Part shown: positions 1-10,955 of the stretch, one piece after another
Layout: each line of letters opens with the position of its first letter
How positions within the stretch are numbered: the first letter of the stretch is position 1
NCBI GenBank assembly: GCA_010909165.1
Contig: MU008173.1
Location: 1,276,883-1,340,882 of the forward strand
Length of the DNA: 64,000 nucleotides
Direction: 5' to 3'
From: Anthoceros angustus
Taxonomy: Eukaryota > Streptophyta > Anthocerotopsida > Anthocerotales > Anthocerotaceae
The notes under the pieces: model-generated
What the model saw: only the letters and a program-made list of their open reading frames with translations
What the model was told of the DNA's origin: nothing
Database searches by the model: none
Translations under genes and position numbers: made by a program

Positions 1-1285
1 GGCCTCAGGTCCATGCAAAGCTGCGTATCTGTTGGCTGCACCAGGTCTGTCTTGGTCGTTGGAGAGGGATCACAACATTGGTGCCTGACACGCTTGCTTG
101 GTTGGATACAGTTCAAAAGTCAAGGCGTGACCGATACTGCGGTTGTGAAGATGAGCCCGTTGGAAGTCGGCAACAGAGTAATGGATGATGTTCGGCTCCC
201 AAACCTTGCCTAGGCTGGTCGAGTTAGTCTATCCCAAGTTCTACCCTTGTGTATCAATCTCGAAAACATATGGTCTCACACCTGCAGGCTTTTTGGTGAT
301 CAAGTGACTTCGTGAGTACGTCTTGCTACCGATGCTGCTAAATTCTGAAATGACAGGGAAACTCATTGACACTTCTATCCAAAATGGACGAGCTATAGAA
401 TGTCGGGTGAGAATGATAAGTCCGGTCTATGTGAGCCCACCAACTGCTCAAACCATCTAATACGCTCCATATTCCCAGGAAGGCTTAGGAAGCTCTCTTA
501 TAGTGCAGTACGTAATTCTGGACAATGAAAGGAGCCATATATTGTGTATGAAAAGTTAGCATAGAAGCTGGGCACTGAGCTATTTGTCCAGCTTAACTTC
601 AAACGGATGCAATAATGATATCTAATTCAAGAACAACAGACTTAAGCTCACTCTAGCTGGCGTTGAGACAAGAACACCTTGATATGGATCAAGGCTCTGA
701 AGAAAGTAATCAAATTCATTTATAAAAATATTAATTATTTATCAATTTGAATAATAGCTCTGCAGAAAGTGCTGGCTAAATCCTGTTTATAGGACGGCTA
801 CGTGCATAGGACTAACCAAATGGACACACATTTATAAGAATGCCGTGATAAAGCGTCCTGAGCCAAATGGACACACATTTAAAATGGACACACATTTATA
901 AGAACGCCGTGATTAAGCATCCTGAGCTTGGATCGGTACTTAGATGGGGTGCCTAAAGGGAGTGGATGTTCTTGGTGCAAGTAGCTTAGGCACACCATGG
1001 TACAAGTTGTTAAGTACCAAGTCCCATGATGGAAATCCGTCCTTAGTGGACTTAAATAAAATTCTTCTTCTCTTCTTCTTCTTTTTGGGTTGTTCCTCCT
1101 CGGACTTCAGGGGTAGATGGGAAATTTCTTCTCTTCTTCTTCTTTTTGGGTTGTTCCTCCTCGGACTTCAGGGGTAGATGGGATTTCCCATCTCATCTAT
1201 GAATAACGTCTACTCTATTCTTTTTCATCTGAATAATAATAATTTTTATATGTATTAATTATACCCTGCCGGAAATATAACACCA
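1..1285. repeat. Direct repeat, copy A (LTR-like or tandem duplication)
   Basis: This block reappears almost base for base at 1546-2805. It starts at or before the window edge and ends in ATAACACCA. Inside are a short tandem repeat of the form GGACACACATTTATAAGAA (about 820-920), a CTT-rich microsatellite and a duplicated motif near 1085 and 1145. If the unit begins with the TG at 1545 and ends with the CA at 2805 it would have the TG..CA ends of an LTR, but I see no good primer-binding site after copy A and no polypurine tract before copy B. A plain tandem duplication is equally possible. No gene is recognised here. Confidence 0.75.
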
Positions 1286-1545
1286 AGATCCTTTCCAAAA
1301 TTGAGGGGCGTGAGATTGTTGTGAGAGATTCGCACCGCGTTCACCATTTCAGGGATGGGGTTTGCTCATGTGAAGATTCTCGTTGACAAAGTTTGAAGTA
1401 TTACAGACATCATCCGTGCATTGGAACGATGGGCGTCCGGCCTAATAGGTCTGACATCGTGTTCTCATCTTTGGGCACGTACTTGCGGCTGTTGTGGTGA
1501 GTGTCGGCAACCTCCAGGTAGTACTTACTTTGCAATCAGATAGCT
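1286..1545 (+). other. Spacer between the two repeat copies, possible transposase remnant
   Basis: About 260 bp separate the repeat copies. One plus frame reads as a short stretch with a CSC motif after a VxHF-like segment, reminiscent of the SWIM zinc finger of MULE/FAR1 proteins, but a stop interrupts it and the second half of the finger is not convincing. It is a weak hint only. Confidence 0.2.
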
Positions 1546-2805
1546 GGCCTCAGGTCCATGCAAAGCTGCGTATCTGTTGGCTGCACCAGGTCTGTCTTGG
1601 TCGTTGGAGAGGGATCACAACATTGGTGCCTGACACGCTTGCTTGGTTGGATACAGTTCAAAAGTCAAGGCGTGACCGATACTGCGGTTGTGAAGATGAG
1701 CCCGTTGGAAGTCGGCAACAGAGTAATGGATGATGTTCGGCTCCCAAACCTTGCCTAGGCTGGTCGAGTTAGTCTATCCCAAGTTCTACCCTTGTGTATC
1801 AATCTCGAAAACATATGGTCTCACACCTGCAGGCTTTTTGGTGATCAAGTGACTTCGTGAGTACGTCTTGCTACCGATGCTGCTAAATTCTGAAATGACA
1901 GGGAAACTCATTGACACTTCTATCCAAATGGACGAGCTATAGAATGTCGGGTGAGAATGATAAGTCCGGTCTATGTGAGCCCACCAACTGCTCAAACCAT
2001 CTAATACGCTCCATATTCCCAGGAAGGCTTAGGAAGCTCTCTTATAGTGCAGTACGTAATTCTGGACAATGAAAGGAGCCATATATTGTATGAAAGTTAG
2101 CATAGAAGCTGGGCACTGAGCTATTTGTCCAGCAACTTCAAACGGATGCAATAATGATATCTAATTCAAGAACAACAGACTTAAGCTCACTCTAGCTGGC
2201 GTTGAGACAAGAACACCTTGATATGGATCAAGGCTCTGAAGAAAGTAATCAAATTCATTTATAAAAATATTAATTATTTATCAATTTGAATAATAGCTCT
2301 GCAGAAAGTGCTGGCTAAATCCTGTTTATAGGACTACGTGCATAGGACTAACAAATGGACACACATTTATAAGAATGCCGTGATAAAGCGTCCTGAGCCA
2401 AATGGACACACATTTAAAATGGACACACATTTATAAGAACGCCGTGATTAAGCATCCGAGCTTGGATCTTTAGATGGGGTGCCTAAAGGAGTGGATGTTC
2501 TTGGTGCAAGTAGCTTAGGCACACCATGGTACAAGTTGTTAAGTACCAAGTCCCATGATGGAAATCAAGTCCTTAGTGGACTTAAATAAAATTCTTCTTC
2601 TTCTTCTTCTTTTTGGGTTGTTCCTCCTGGACTAGGGGTAGATGGAAATTCTTCTCTTCTTCTTTTTGGGTTGTTCCTCCTCGGACTTCAGGGGTAGATG
2701 GGATTTCCCATCTCATCTATGAATAACGTCTACTCTATTCTTTTTCATCTGAATAATAATAATTTTTATATGTATTAATTATACCCTGCCGGAAATATAA
2801 CACCA
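1546..2805. repeat. Direct repeat, copy B
   Basis: Second copy of the 1-1285 block. The first ~380 bases and the last ~120 are essentially identical to copy A, while the part between about 1926 and 2680 differs almost only by 1-5 base losses. The repeat is followed by unrelated AT-rich sequence at 2806. Confidence 0.75.
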
Positions 2806-3669
2806 GCATCGCTGCACCGGCCATTTTATAGCCTGGTTTGTTGGGGGTGTACGAACAAACTTATGCTTTTTTGGCTGAGTATGATATTTATGTACTTGTG
2901 ATTTCGATATAGGGTTTCTTTTGATTCTATTGGTGTAGAACTTTTGGGTATTCTATCTTCGGTTGCATTCCTCTTGGTGACTATATGCAATCCGATACTT
3001 TACAAGCATATGGTTTCTTTTAAGGTGCATCGGACGAGTTTAGGCTATGCTGACAGGGTGTAATTTTTAAGTACATGTGATTTCGACATAGAGTTTGTTG
3101 GTGTGGGTTGCATATTTTATCTTTCATTCATGTATGTCGGCCACATTTTCCTTCACAGCAATTGCACGGCCATGCTTCCCTTCACAATAGTTGCTACCAT
3201 ACAAAAACTACAAGGCATAATCTCATTCTCGTAGAACACTTGTTTATCTATTTAGTAGACTATCTTTGTAATTCAAGAATAAACTATCAAGTTATCTTAA
3301 GTACATAATATATAAATGAATGTACACAAATCTATATGTTTGAACAATATCTTCACATTGGAGAAGTATATACCTTGGATTTAGCATTTTTGCAATTTGG
3401 TTCTCGAGATATGGCATTCTTGCAGTCTATATATGTCGTTTCAGTGACGCATTTATTTATGATCTCAGATAGTCTGCGAAGAATCACCTATTTGCTATTT
3501 GACATAAATAGTGCAATGCGAAGTGTTTAAAATCTGGTATGTAAAATTTTTGGCAGATTGTTACAATAGTTTGACACTTGGTACAAACTATAGATCTAAC
3601 TTGATAAGAATTTGAATGCAAACATGAATTAGTTCATTCCTCACAGAAAGAAGGAAAAACACCTAAAAT
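2806..3669. other. AT-rich intergenic sequence
   Basis: Only short open frames under 70 codons are present. Two related AT-rich segments (around 2880-2910 and 3060-3095, both with a GTGATTTCGA motif) look like an old internal duplication. Nothing else is recognised. Confidence 0.4.
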
Positions 3670-3768
3670 CGAACTGGACCCGCCGTGAATCAACCTTCTG
3701 ATCTGGAGTCAGGTATCGAACGCGCAGCCTTCTGATTTGGAGTGAGATATCGAACACGCAGCCTTCTA
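3670..3768 (-). pseudogene. Scrambled tRNA-Trp(CCA)-derived fragments
   Basis: Read on the minus strand, 3670-3712 contains the anticodon arm of plant tRNA-Trp (CTGACTCCAGATCAGAAGG, anticodon CCA) followed by a 3' part like ATTCACGGCGGGTCCA. The T arm is missing about eight bases. A second, diverged copy of anticodon arm plus T-arm sequence (CACTCCAAATCAGAAGG, then GCGCGTTCGATACC) lies at about 3713-3768. No 5' acceptor half or D arm is visible, so no functional tRNA can form. Origin from a tRNA-derived SINE or from a tRNA pseudogene is equally possible. Confidence 0.6.
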
Positions 3769-5613
3769 ACTTGCATGGTACATAGTGTTCTTTTTTACAA
3801 TATGTATAGGATACATAGTAAATTTTCTATATGGTCACATTTGATAAAGTCATGTTCTTACAGTTACAGTTTTTATGGGCAGCAATCTTGTACTAAAATG
3901 GATATAATTTCATCGCAAAGTTTAAGGACCGTACATGATTCGATCGATAAGAATATTGGTGAAGGAAGAGGTACATCATATATTGTACCTCCAAAATACT
4001 ATTTAAATAACCATGAGTATGAAAGTCATAAGATGCAAGATACAAACTTTGAAGAGAATGATAATGCTCTCCAAGAAGGAGAGTGGAGTACATATTTGAA
4101 CTTATCAGCTCCATTGCCTTCTGAAGAAGAGCATAATGATGTGGATTTGGTGCTCGAATCATCGCCTCCATTTTCATCTTCCAATATCTTTGGTAATTCA
4201 GGACAAGACATGGTAGAGGATGTACCTGCATATTCTAACACTTCTTTCTTGTCACAGCTTGATGACAATCTATTTCTTGTTCTTTTTTTTGGACAAGGAG
4301 ATGAACAACTATATCAATGCAAGGAAGCAGATGTAGGAGAATATAACTCTCCACTACCATACATTCATACAACTTTAGAAGAAAGGGATCATGGTCAATT
4401 CGCAAATGCTGCACTTGCAGAGGGAGATTTCACCACAACTACGTCATTACAATGTCATGAAGAGGTATCAGTTTATAATAATTGCCTAATAGAGGAAATG
4501 TGTCCTGATGTTTCATACATGAATCTTCAACCTTCATACTCGGAAATAAGATGTGCTGATGGCTTGGGAATGGTAGCTTCAAACATGCAAGAATCGCAGA
4601 TGAGTACATCAAAGGAAATGAGTTCTAACAACTATGACAAAGAATCTTCTTCTTATAATGCATCATATGAAATGTCTCAAGACTTGATTATAGTTGAAAT
4701 GCTATCCAAAATTATGAGCACTCTTGAAGCTTGGACATTACTTGGATATTCTATGAAAAATAATGAAGGAGATTTTTTGAAGACATGTCCTACAAAGGAA
4801 GACCTTGAAAACATGGTAAAATTTGGCCAAGCAAGAGTTGGTCACTCTTCACGATCGAAAGCTGATTTTCATGGGGTGACGCAGCACAAAAAAACAAAAA
4901 TTTATGATGGTCAAATTTGGATTAACGAAGCACATATGACAACCGATCCAAACGAAAAAAATACTCTTGATGCACAAAGGAATATGGATGAGAAGGCTAC
5001 AAGTATCAATTTGACCACTAAAACTCGCAAAAGGGAAAAAAAAGGAAGACAAATATATTTGGGAGGGTCCAAAAACAATCCGATTTGGGTTGCACAACAA
5101 GTGGATAGAATGAAGCTAAAGATGTATCTTTGTGGGCTCTCATCCGGGCATGTAATAGATTTCAATTTTGCGCCCGTAACGTATCTGGCAGATATGTGTC
5201 ACCCTGATGTGCAAGCCATAACCAATTGGATGGACTATCGCACGTACCTACTATCACAGGATACAGATATCTTTCTAGAAAACAAAAGAAAGCTAGACGG
5301 ACTTATTGGTGTTTATACCAGGGTGAATGAAGTACCAGCTTCGTATTATACATACGTCCATGTAGATGGTAGAAATGGGAAAAGAGAGGTAATAGGAAAC
5401 TTTAATACAGGTATTGAGGCAGCTATAGCTTACGATTGTAACATCATAGCCCGAGGATATTTCATGGATAAAAAACTTTTTTTGAGGCGTTTAAACTTTC
5501 CACTGAGAAACTATCCAAGAGAGATAGAGAGTTATATTATTTTAAAACTAAACGGAAAACAACCTCTAGGAACTTCAGAAATAGAGGATCAATATGCCTC
5601 ATCCTCATCCTAG
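3742..5613 (+). CDS. Putative AP2/ERF-like domain protein, single exon
   Basis: An open frame of 623 codons, AT-rich and unlike the GC-richer neighbours. If translation starts at the second good ATG (3898) the protein is 571 residues; the first ~50 residues from 3742 look like non-coding AT-rich sequence, so 3898 is the more likely start. The first three quarters are Ser/Asn/Glu-rich and have no recognised domain. Near residues 520-592 (from 3742) the sequence follows the AP2 fold pattern: an initial YTRV-like strand in place of YRGV, then GNFNTGIEAAIAYD matching the G-F-T-EEAA-AYD core of the helix region, and a LNFP end. The WG and RAYD signature residues are only partly kept, so DNA binding is uncertain. 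Probably a divergent or lineage-specific AP2-type regulator. Confidence 0.55.
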   Translation: MRYRTRSLLTCMVHSVLFYNMYRIHSKFSIWSHLIKSCSYSYSFYGQQSCTKMDIISSQSLRTVHDSIDKNIGEGRGTSYIVPPKYYLNNHEYESHKMQDTNFEENDNALQEGEWSTYLNLSAPLPSEEEHNDVDLVLESSPPFSSSNIFGNSGQDMVEDVPAYSNTSFLSQLDDNLFLVLFFGQGDEQLYQCKEADVGEYNSPLPYIHTTLEERDHGQFANAALAEGDFTTTTSLQCHEEVSVYNNCLIEEMCPDVSYMNLQPSYSEIRCADGLGMVASNMQESQMSTSKEMSSNNYDKESSSYNASYEMSQDLIIVEMLSKIMSTLEAWTLLGYSMKNNEGDFLKTCPTKEDLENMVKFGQARVGHSSRSKADFHGVTQHKKTKIYDGQIWINEAHMTTDPNEKNTLDAQRNMDEKATSINLTTKTRKREKKGRQIYLGGSKNNPIWVAQQVDRMKLKMYLCGLSSGHVIDFNFAPVTYLADMCHPDVQAITNWMDYRTYLLSQDTDIFLENKRKLDGLIGVYTRVNEVPASYYTYVHVDGRNGKREVIGNFNTGIEAAIAYDCNIIARGYFMDKKLFLRRLNFPLRNYPREIESYIILKLNGKQPLGTSEIEDQYASSSS

Positions 5614-6420
5614 GATTGGTCTTATGTATATTAAACATATACAAACTGTGTCCGTACTGAGGCGATAAGGTATTAAAGGTTGAAAAGCTTTTCGGTTACT
5701 AGTGTTAAAGGTTAAGAAAAGCTCTCGCTGCTCCTATACTAGACTTTTAGACAGTTAGCTCTCTCTTTGATGTTTGTTGGTCTTCAATTGGCCTCATTTT
5801 TTGTAATATTTGTATTTTTGTTCACAAAAAAAAAAAAGCTTTATGTTTCTTGGTGTTAAAGGTTGAAAACCTCTCAACTTTTGGTGTTTGAGCAAATGAA
5901 AGCTCTGGTGCTAAGAAATTAGATTATCCCTTTGCATGGAAACAGTTTCTAGGTCGTGTGTGACGACGCATATCCCTCCTTCCACTCCTTTCTTTACCCG
6001 TAGAGGCAAGTTTCCACTTTAGGTGTGAAACCATGTGCTGGTGATGGAGAACCGTGTGGTATACATTAGGTTGCATCATCGGGAGACTATATCTCCGTGG
6101 AGAGAGTCCACATATATGAAACATGGATATACTCGCTGTGGATCGCACAACTGACATCTGATACTGATGGTTGACTCCTCTCAAGGGATACCATCTGGTT
6201 GGGTGGACTAGACAACGAAACGAGTTTGAAAGCGTCCAAGTTCAAATGTACAATGAAGTGCAATATTGGATTCATACTAGCCAGCCGAAACTTAGCTAGC
6301 TGTTTGGTGACTCCACTCCCATTGTACATAACAAGAAAAGTTTAGGGAATGCAACAATATACCAAGAGAAATTATCGGAACTAAACTTATGTTTGACCAA
6401 AAGTATTGCATCAACCTATC
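5614..6420. other. Intergenic, 3' flank of the AP2-like gene
   Basis: Contains a 12-base A run at about 5827 and two related segments around a 'GGTTAAAAGCT'-type motif (5675-5730 and 5850-5910). No supported gene. Confidence 0.35.
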
Positions 6421-6525
6421 ATTCTAACACCACGACTGATATTCATTATAATTCCATTCTAACACCACGACTGATATTTATTCTAATTCCATTCTAACAC
6501 CACGACTGATATTCATTCTAATTCC
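6421..6525. repeat. Tandem repeat, three 35-bp units
   Basis: Three consecutive copies of a 35-bp unit beginning ATTCTAACACCACGACTGAT, with one or two substitutions between copies. It lies about 420 bp upstream of the RFC3 start codon. Confidence 0.85.
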
Positions 6526-6950
6526 AATCGCTTCTCCTCATGAGGCTTGGAAGTAGGAACAGTGGTGAATGAATACAGCTCTTGAATAAAGCTTTGGCAT
6601 AGATTTGCTTTCTCTTAAGTAAAAATTGTAGACTTTGCACCTCATTTCGTTGTTAATCATTGCGTGCTCGTGGTTCTGGAAAAGAATGGGAATTAAATAT
6701 CTTAATAAATAAAAGGTTTTTGTGTCGAAACCTACATGAATGAAACGCCTGAAAAATGGTCCCGAGAGTTTGTGTGAAACTCTAGCTTTATTTTCACGGA
6801 ATGCCCTAAGAGCGAGTTAAGTTCGACTTGTATGTGAGAAAACGATGGCGGGAACGGTACGAAGCTGAGGCATAAGGAGAACTTGAGTAGACCTGCTAGT
6901 AGATTGTGTTGAGCCCGCTGTCGTTGCAGTCCTCCCCAAAGGACTTCAAG

Positions 6951-9205
6951 ATGTTGTGGGTGGATAAGTACCGTCCTACAAAGCTGGACAAGGTGCAGGT
7001 TCATGTAGATGAAGCGCAGCATCTGAAAAAATTGGTAAGCTCTCGAGCTTCACAATTCCAATTTTGCAGCCCCGGCTTTGGGATTTCTTCTTCAGAAGAC
7101 CTGTTACTTGTTTGCAAGGGGATGGGGATCTGCAGCTGAAGCCCAACGACGTCGTGTAAATACTCAACTTGGATTGCATTGCAGATTGCGGAGGGGGACT
7201 GTCCGCACCTATTGTTCTATGGGCCTTCAGGAGCTGGCAAGAAAACACTTATCATGGCTTTGCTGAGGCAGATGTACGGCCCTGGTGCTGATAAGGTCTT
7301 GCGCGGCTTGCTCATGCATTGTCTTAGTTTTCCAGCAGGTTGTTTTGGAGATCCATGCATTGGCAGGTAGGACATAAGCAAAAGTTTGACGGCATGCGTC
7401 GGCGCGTGCAGGTGAAAGTGGAGAACAAGGGCTGGAAAATTGAGGTACTGCAGTTTCGCCATAGCCTTACTGATGTGATATACGTGTTTTTTTTTGGAAT
7501 TTGGGATGTGTCGTTGGCATGTTGTCTGATGAGTGTCTTTGGTTTTGTAAGGTTGGGGCGAGGAAAATCGAAATTGAGTTGACAACTGTGTCCAGCAACT
7601 ATCATGTGGAGCTGAATCCCAGCGATGCAGGCTTTCAAGATAGATATGTGGTTCAGGAGATTATCAAGGAGATGGCTAAAAGCAGACCCATCGATGTGAC
7701 TGGTCACAAGAGCTTCAAAGGTTTGTGTGCTTGTTTTAGCCCTTTTTCAGTACAAAATGTATGCATACTCCATTTCTTGAACATGAAGCAGTACTATTGC
7801 CATAAATGGTCACTGCGGACATTTTGCTGAAACCGAACGTGTGAATGGCAGTCCTTGTCCTCAACGAGGTTGACAGACTTTCAAAGGAAGCTCAGCACTC
7901 GCTTCGCCGGACTATGGAAAAGTACAGCTCTGCGTGCAGGTTGATTCTGTGCTGCAACAGCCCATCCAAAGTCATTGAGGCTGTGAGGTCCCGGTGTCTA
8001 AACATCCGCATCAGTGCACCCTCCGAGGCTGAGGTGAACCATTTTTCTCTAAGACAAAGTCGGTGTGAGTGTGTAATCAGTTTGTCATGGAAGGCCTCAT
8101 TGTTAACAACCTACGGCTTAAGAAATGTAGTCACTTGAGTTGTGATGGATTCTCAGTTACCACTCTTTGGTGCAGATTGTCAAGGTCCTGCAATTTGTAG
8201 CCAAGAAGGAGAATTTGATTCTTCCTGATGCTTTTGCTGCACGCATTGCTTCTGTTTCAAATAGAAACTTGCGGCGGGCCATTCTTTCTCTTGAAGCTTC
8301 CAAAGTGCAGAGGTATGTGTTTTATTTATTGAGATTCATCATCCAATCAACCCTGGGCTCCATTCTGTGGAGTCCTTCAAGTTGCTGTCCTATCAGTTTA
8401 GATTTATAGTCGTCTCTAGGTCAGAACTTGAATTCCCCTGCAGGTGGTAAGGTTCTCAACCCATTTGCTTCACAGATATCCGTTTACAGAAGACCAGGAG
8501 GTTCAAACAACGGACTGGGAACTCTATGTGGCCCAGATTGCAAATGACATCATAACTGAGCAGAGTCCGAAAAGGTTCATGCCCCACTCGTTTCTGTCAT
8601 AATTTTTGGGCTTTATGTGAGCATTTCTCGTTTCTCACTCGACAGTGGTTCATAGGTTGTTCACAGTGCGGGGAAAGCTCTACGACCTCCTCATCAACTG
8701 CATACCGCCTGAAGTTGTTCTCAAGGTTTGCTCAACTTCAGTCCCCATTTCCTTTCTCCTACTCCATGCTGATAGCGTCTAAGATCAAGCATCACGCAGA
8801 GGCTGTTGTTGGAGTTGATGAAGAAACTGGACTCTGAGCTCAAGCATGAGGTCTGTCATTGGGCGGCTTACTATGTAAGTACTTAGCATCCGCGCACCTT
8901 ACGTAAGCCGTGCACTCTCTCTAAGTTCGTTAACTAACAGCTCATTTTCCTGATTGTATTATTCACCTGCGTCCTTGTGTTACCTAACAGGAGCACCACA
9001 TGCAGCTGGGGCAAAAGCCCATATTCCACATCGAGGGTATGTCTACAGTCTTTTGGAATTCTCTTATTGTCATGATTTCTCACTGTGGATCTGAGCCAGC
9101 CTGTGGCGACGCTGGGTCTGAAGTACTTGCGTTGGTGGTTGTGCAGCTTTTGTGGCCAAGTTTATGAGTATCTACAAGCGTTTCCTTATTTCAACCCTTG
9201 GGTAG
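6951..9205 (+). CDS. RFC3: Replication factor C subunit 3 (clamp-loader small subunit)
   Basis: Eleven exons join in frame to 354 codons: 6951-7034, 7185-7295, 7412-7444, 7552-7720, 7852-8033, 8176-8312, 8476-8574, 8656-8725, 8800-8874, 8991-9036, 9147-9205. All introns are GT-AG and 70-150 bp. The protein opens with MLWVDKYRP, the RFC box of this subunit. Walker A GPSGAGKKT is at residues 41-49, a degenerate Walker B (NEVD) at 137-140, and the SRC motif (sensor/arginine finger) at 179-181. The C-terminal collar ends in AFVAKFM. Length matches plant and animal RFC3 (about 355). With RFC1, 2, 4 and 5 it loads PCNA onto primed DNA in the nucleus. The start is the first ATG and gives the family N-terminus. 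Confidence 0.96.
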
Positions 9206-9695
9206 ATCCTTGTGAGAGAGTGTACATTGCATCGACACCAGCTGGATGCAATCAATCAAGCACTTGTCATCGGCTGTACTGTGTATCATAGCGCATAGTA
9301 TCCACCCTGAAGCCTCGATTGCGGCAAGAATGCCGTGTGGGTCACTTCCATTCCTCCGATTCCTTTTCTTTTCAATCGCAGCCGGTGATTACAAAGGTAA
9401 GAAACATCCTTTAGTGTGCCGTGTTAGGAGGGGGCAGGAGTTGGAGGTGTCGGCGCTGTCCATCTGATTCGCGCACGCTTGTCCCGGGTAGTAAGTTAGG
9501 CTTTTACAGCCTTATTGTTGCAAGGTGTCGTCACTGTCATTTGATCTGACTGGCGCACGCGTCTCCTGAGCAGTAGGTGAGGCCTTCCTTTGCAGCATTG
9601 TTGCTGAAAGGCAAGAGCTTAACCTACTGGCCAGGAGACGGGTGTAGCATCGGGCTTTGCGAAAGCAAGAATGTTTGAAGAGCAACAGTAGTCAG
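9206..9695. other. Intergenic between RFC3 and amidohydrolase, imperfect 80-bp tandem repeat
   Basis: The 3' ends of two convergent genes face each other here. Two imperfect copies of an ~80-bp unit occupy about 9450-9610; each carries a (T)GTCGxCxCTGTC, a GCGCACGC, a GTAGTAAGT/CAGTAGGTG and an A/TTGTTGC motif. No gene is seen. Confidence 0.5.
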
Positions 9696-10955
9696 TCAAG
9701 GCGCCACCAGCCTCTGCGCCCACTCACCACCGAACGGCACTCGGATCCTTCCTCCCCACTCAACTTCAAACAAAGTCTCAATGGTTCCACCGAACATCCA
9801 CTGCAGCTCCTCCTCGCTGAACAAGCCGTCCTGAGCGGACAAAATGGCCCACGCCTTTCCATAACCACACGCCGGTTCCACGAACGGGAAGTCGGTGCCC
9901 CACATCACCCTCTGCGCTCCGAACACATCCAACAGCTTCCGCAGAAGCGGCCATGTGTCCCGATACGGAAACTCGTCCCTGGAAACCCTAAAGAAGGCGC
10001 TGGCCTTGACGTAGAGCTGCGGAAACCTAGCGAGCCCGAGGAGCCGGCTCCAGGCCTCCTCCTCCGCGACGTCCGAGGGAGGCTTGCAGAAACCTAGATG
10101 ATCCAGCAGCACAGGTGTGGCAGGGAACTGGGAGCACAGCTCCTCGATCTCGTCCACATGCAGCATGAGGCCCTTGAAGCACATGAAGCCGACGGGGATT
10201 CCCAGCTCCCCGGCTTTGGCGAAGAGCGCCTTTCCCACGGCGTCCGTCATCTTGCGGCCGTCCGGCCACAGGTAGGGATTGAACCTGACGGCCCGGAATC
10301 CGTCCTCCTCCACCAGCCGCTGCAGCTCCTCCACTCCGACCAGCCCCGCGTGGATCCGCCAGGCAGCAGCCGACCAGCGTCTGCGGGTACCGCCGCAAGA
10401 TGGCGGACAGGTAGGAGTGGTCGAAGCCGTGGTTGATCGGCTGCACCACCAGCGCCCCGTCCACCCCGCGTCCGCCATGGCCGCCAGCAGCAGGTCCGCT
10501 CCCGCCGGGATGGTCGGCTGCTGGCCCGGCGCGTAGGGGAAGCGCGCCGCCTCCTCCGCGGGGGCCCAGACGTGCACATGCGCGTCGATCTTCCTGGCGT
10601 CCGGCAGAGCCGGCGGCCCCTTCATGGCTCCCTTCCCCCGCCCCCGCCTGAGCAGGAACAGTGTGGCCCCAGCGGACAGCGCCAGCAGCAGCCGCACCGG
10701 CAGCGTGTTCTTGGTCAAGCGCAGCGGCTGTAGCTCCTTCCCGGATGGATTCGCAAATCCCGGCGGCGCTGCCTGCAGCGACTCGGATTCGCCTCCCCCT
10801 CCCTGCTGCAATGCTGCGCTCACCTTCAGCCGCCTACAGCTCGCAACGCTATCCCTCCAGCGCCTCGCCTGGTGCTGTTCTCGGACTGAGAAACACGGCG
10901 GCCCCAACACCGCCTGCCGCCCGATCGTGACGCTCAACCCTAGCGCCATTTTCAT
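9696..10955 (-). CDS. Amidohydrolase family protein (metal-dependent hydrolase), plastid-targeted, frameshifted
   Basis: Single-exon frame read from ATG 10955 (or 10949). The first ~100 residues are Arg/Ser/Ala-rich with a short hydrophobic stretch, typical of a plastid transit peptide. The catalytic part opens with IDAHVHVW (HxH metal ligands of the amidohydrolase_2 fold), continues with RFNPYLWP and LDHLGF, and ends with the GTDFPF motif. Between about 10465 and 10345 the conserved peptide (PINHGFDHSY, a metal/substrate loop) lies in another frame. A one-base loss in the CCCC run at 10464-10467 and a second shift near 10345-10353 cancel each other, so both flanks are in one frame. Either the sequence has two small errors or the allele carries an altered 37-residue segment. 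Substrate is unknown; relatives act on lactones and carboxylated rings. Confidence 0.8.
   Translation of the reverse strand: MKMALGLSVTIGRQAVLGPPCFSVREQHQARRWRDSVASCRRLKVSAALQQGGGGESESLQAAPPGFANPSGKELQPLRLTKNTLPVRLLLALSAGATLFLLRRGRGKGAMKGPPALPDARKIDAHVHVWAPAEEAARFPYAPGQQPTIPAGADLLLAAMADAGWTGRWWCSRSTTASTTPTCPPSCGGTRRRWSAAAWRIHAGLVGVEELQRLVEEDGFRAVRFNPYLWPDGRKMTDAVGKALFAKAGELGIPVGFMCFKGLMLHVDEIEELCSQFPATPVLLDHLGFCKPPSDVAEEEAWSRLLGLARFPQLYVKASAFFRVSRDEFPYRDTWPLLRKLLDVFGAQRVMWGTDFPFVEPACGYGKAWAILSAQDGLFSEEELQWMFGGTIETLFEVEWGGRIRVPFGGEWAQRLVAP

Noticed and set aside
3670-3768. Functional tRNA-Trp gene
   Set aside because: D arm and 5' acceptor half are missing and the T arm carries a deletion.
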